This document shows, one piece after another, positions 62,601-64,000 of a DNA stretch of 64,000 nt. The notes beneath the pieces are model-generated. The model ran no database searches and was not told where the DNA came from. It saw only the letters and a program-made list of their open reading frames with translations. The position numbers and the translations under genes were made by a program. Positions within the stretch are counted from its first letter, which is position 1. Each line of letters starts with the position of its first letter. Origin of the DNA: Scylla paramamosain (lineage: Eukaryota > Arthropoda > Malacostraca > Decapoda > Portunidae); contig NW_026973748.1 of the NCBI RefSeq assembly GCF_035594125.1, forward strand, positions 248,001 through 312,000. Reading direction: 5' to 3'.

Positions 62601-63637
62601 ACATGGATTTAAGCGTTTTTATAGGTTATATGATAAAAAAAACACTCAAAATACATGTTTTTGGTAATGTTATTCTGTTTCTCCATAAAGGGTGTTTTGC
62701 ATGCGTTTTAGCGATTCTGTATGTAAGGAGTTTAAAAACACTTAAAGGCAAATTCTTCGTAAAAGTTGGTTTTATTTCCATGTAATGTGATTGTACTGCT
62801 TTTTAGTGCTTTATTGCATATCACGTTTAAAAACACTAAAAAGACACTTTTTTTGGTAATGTCATTTTTTTTCCCCACATCAAGGCAGTTTCGCATGTAA
62901 TTTTGCATTTTCGTAACAAACTTCAAAGTTTGTACATAACTCCGGAAAAAAGATAAAATTATTTTATTTATAATGATTTTTTTTTATAAAATTTCCATGA
63001 ATTTGGCCAGAATTTTGGCATCTCGGTAGCTATAAAGATGAATAACAAAAAAACATTTTTTTTCTCTATATAAAGAATTTTATCTGTGGGTTTTAGCTTT
63101 TTGGTACTTAAGGAACTTAAAAACACTCATAATACACGATTTTCGTAATGTCCTTTTGTTTTACAAACATAGGGTTCTTTCCATGTATTTAAGCGTTTTT
63201 ATAGGTTACATGATCAAAAACACACAAAATACGTGTTTTTGGTAATGTTATTCTGCTTCTCCATAAAGGGTGTTTTGCATGCGTTTTAGCGATTCTGTAT
63301 GTAAGGAGTTAAAAAACACTTAAAGGCAAGTTCTTCGTAAAAGTTGGTTTTATTCCCATGTAATGTGATTGTTCTGCTTTTTAGTGCTTTGTTGCATATC
63401 ACGTTCAAAAACACTAAAAAAACACTTTTTTGGTAATGTCATTTTTTTTTCCTCACATAAAGGTAGTTTCGCATGTAATTTGGCATTTTCGTAACTAAGA
63501 ATGTGAAAAACACTCAAAATACACAATTTGGTAAGGTAGTCCTGTTTATCAATTAAAAGTGTTATTCATGCATTTCATCATTTTGGTATGTAAGAAATTT
63601 CTCTATATACACGAGTTTTTGCGTTTATTGCCTTGTG

Positions 63638-64000
63638 GTTCTTTTAAAACTATAAAACACTCATTATACACGTTTCTCGTAATGTCCTTTTGTTTCCTAA
63701 TATAGAGTGCTTTACATCCATTTTTGCATTTTTTTGTAGGTAACAAGCTCAAAAATACTCAAAATATATCTTTTTGGTAATGTTATTCTATTTCTTCATA
63801 AAGGTTGGTTTGCATCCGCTTTAGCGTTTTTCTACGTAAAACACTGAAATGACACTTTTCAGTAATTTTCTTTTGGATTCACATATTGACTGACTTCCAT
63901 ATTATTTATCGTTTTAGTGCCTAACATGCTGAAAAACACTGAAAAGACAGGTTTCTGGTAAAGTCGTTTAACTTCCCTATATAGGTTGCTTTGGATGCAC
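63638..64000 (+). repeat. Start of a further block C copy, cut by window end
   Basis: From ggttcttttaaaactataaa onward this follows 25,861-26,225 and 5,194-5,558. If the match continues, the next inverted cassette should begin about 560 bases past the end of the window. Confidence 0.75.

Larger units (their letters stand above)
1..64000. repeat. AT-rich satellite array with ~96-bp monomer and ~1.1-kb higher-order repeat
   Basis: Apart from two CR1-like fragments and one LINE, the window is built from one satellite family. Adjacent monomers are diverged, while monomers at the same place in successive ~1.1-kb periods are much more alike, which defines a higher-order repeat. Most monomers start near a box like acactcaaaa preceded by gctcaaaa, and many contain ttttgcatgcgttttagcg. 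The A-tract that usually occurs once per period lies near 590, 1,804, 2,885, 3,998, 5,691, 7,667, 8,782, 9,874, 10,776, 11,837, 12,949 and so on to 63,049, mostly 0.9-1.1 kb apart. The + strand is visibly T-rich over A. I do not recognise the family. A centromeric, pericentromeric or other heterochromatic location is an inference from structure only. Confidence 0.93.
45401..64000 (+). repeat. Segmental duplication D, copy 2 (truncated by window end)
   Basis: Second copy of 7,551-26,225 in the same orientation. Copy-specific losses include about 36 bases near 49,284 (atataccttttt to cttcac of copy 1 near 11,479) and about 21 bases near 49,093. Because the copies differ by scattered substitutions and indels they are not a verbatim assembly repeat. 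By eye the divergence is of the order of one or two per cent, mostly homopolymer length. Confidence 0.9.

Noticed and set aside
1..64000. CRISPR array
   Set aside because: The repeated unit is a diverged ~96-bp monomer without constant short repeats alternating with unique spacers, and there are no cas genes.
1..64000. AT-rich bacterial or organellar genome
   Set aside because: No coding density, no ribosomal or tRNA genes and no start/ribosome-site structure; LINEs with poly(A) tails point to a eukaryotic nuclear genome.
1..64000. CENP-B box or telomere repeats
   Set aside because: I looked for a ttcg-n4-a-n2-cggg type motif and for ttagg/ttaggg runs and saw none in regular positions.

Overview
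The window is eukaryotic heterochromatin-type DNA: an AT-rich satellite array, two copies of a dead LINE fragment and one nearly whole dead LINE. I see no intact host gene, tRNA, rRNA, CRISPR array or bacterial-type operon. The long non-LTR retrotransposon (minus strand, about 29,684-32,666) belongs to a family whose C-terminal block I associate, from memory and unverified, with decapod crustaceans such as swimming crabs. 'Animal, probably arthropod, perhaps crab' is therefore an inference from the transposon. The satellite itself is unfamiliar to me.

The satellite has three levels of order. (1) A basic monomer of about 96 bp; most junctions carry a box like ctcaaaaacactcaaaa and many monomers contain variants of ttttagcgttttggta. 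(2) About eleven diverged monomers (called m1-m11 here) form a higher-order repeat (HOR) of about 1.1 kb, usually containing one A-tract/T-tract such as aataac(A)n-tccta-(T)n. (3) Multi-kilobase segmental duplications. The largest in view is about 18.6 kb (7,551-26,225 and 45,401-64,000, cut by the window end). It carries along a degenerate CR1-like LINE fragment that differs at only two bases between copies.

Layout: 1-1,390 block A (again at 42,703-44,085); 1,391-4,675 HORs (partly again at 40,855-42,780); 4,676-5,045 inverted divergent monomers; 5,194-7,166 block C with an inverted 482-bp cassette (again at 25,861-27,835); 7,551-26,225 block D with the CR1-like fragment (13,592-14,345), a run of divergent monomers without HOR order (14,362-15,831) and a snap-back inversion (18,711-18,906); 27,836-32,905 further HORs with a third inverted cassette split by the LINE; 32,906-42,702 HORs with a fourth, internally deleted cassette; 44,086-45,400 HORs; 45,401-64,000 second copy of block D.

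Nothing here works together as a pathway. The sequence instead records the array's history: HOR formation, a local inversion, spread of the inverted cassette to at least four places, LINE insertion into one cassette, and a recent duplication of about 18.6 kb. The many small open frames are satellite translation, favoured because a monomer of about 96 bp is close to 32 codons. The identity statements are by eye, not from an alignment.
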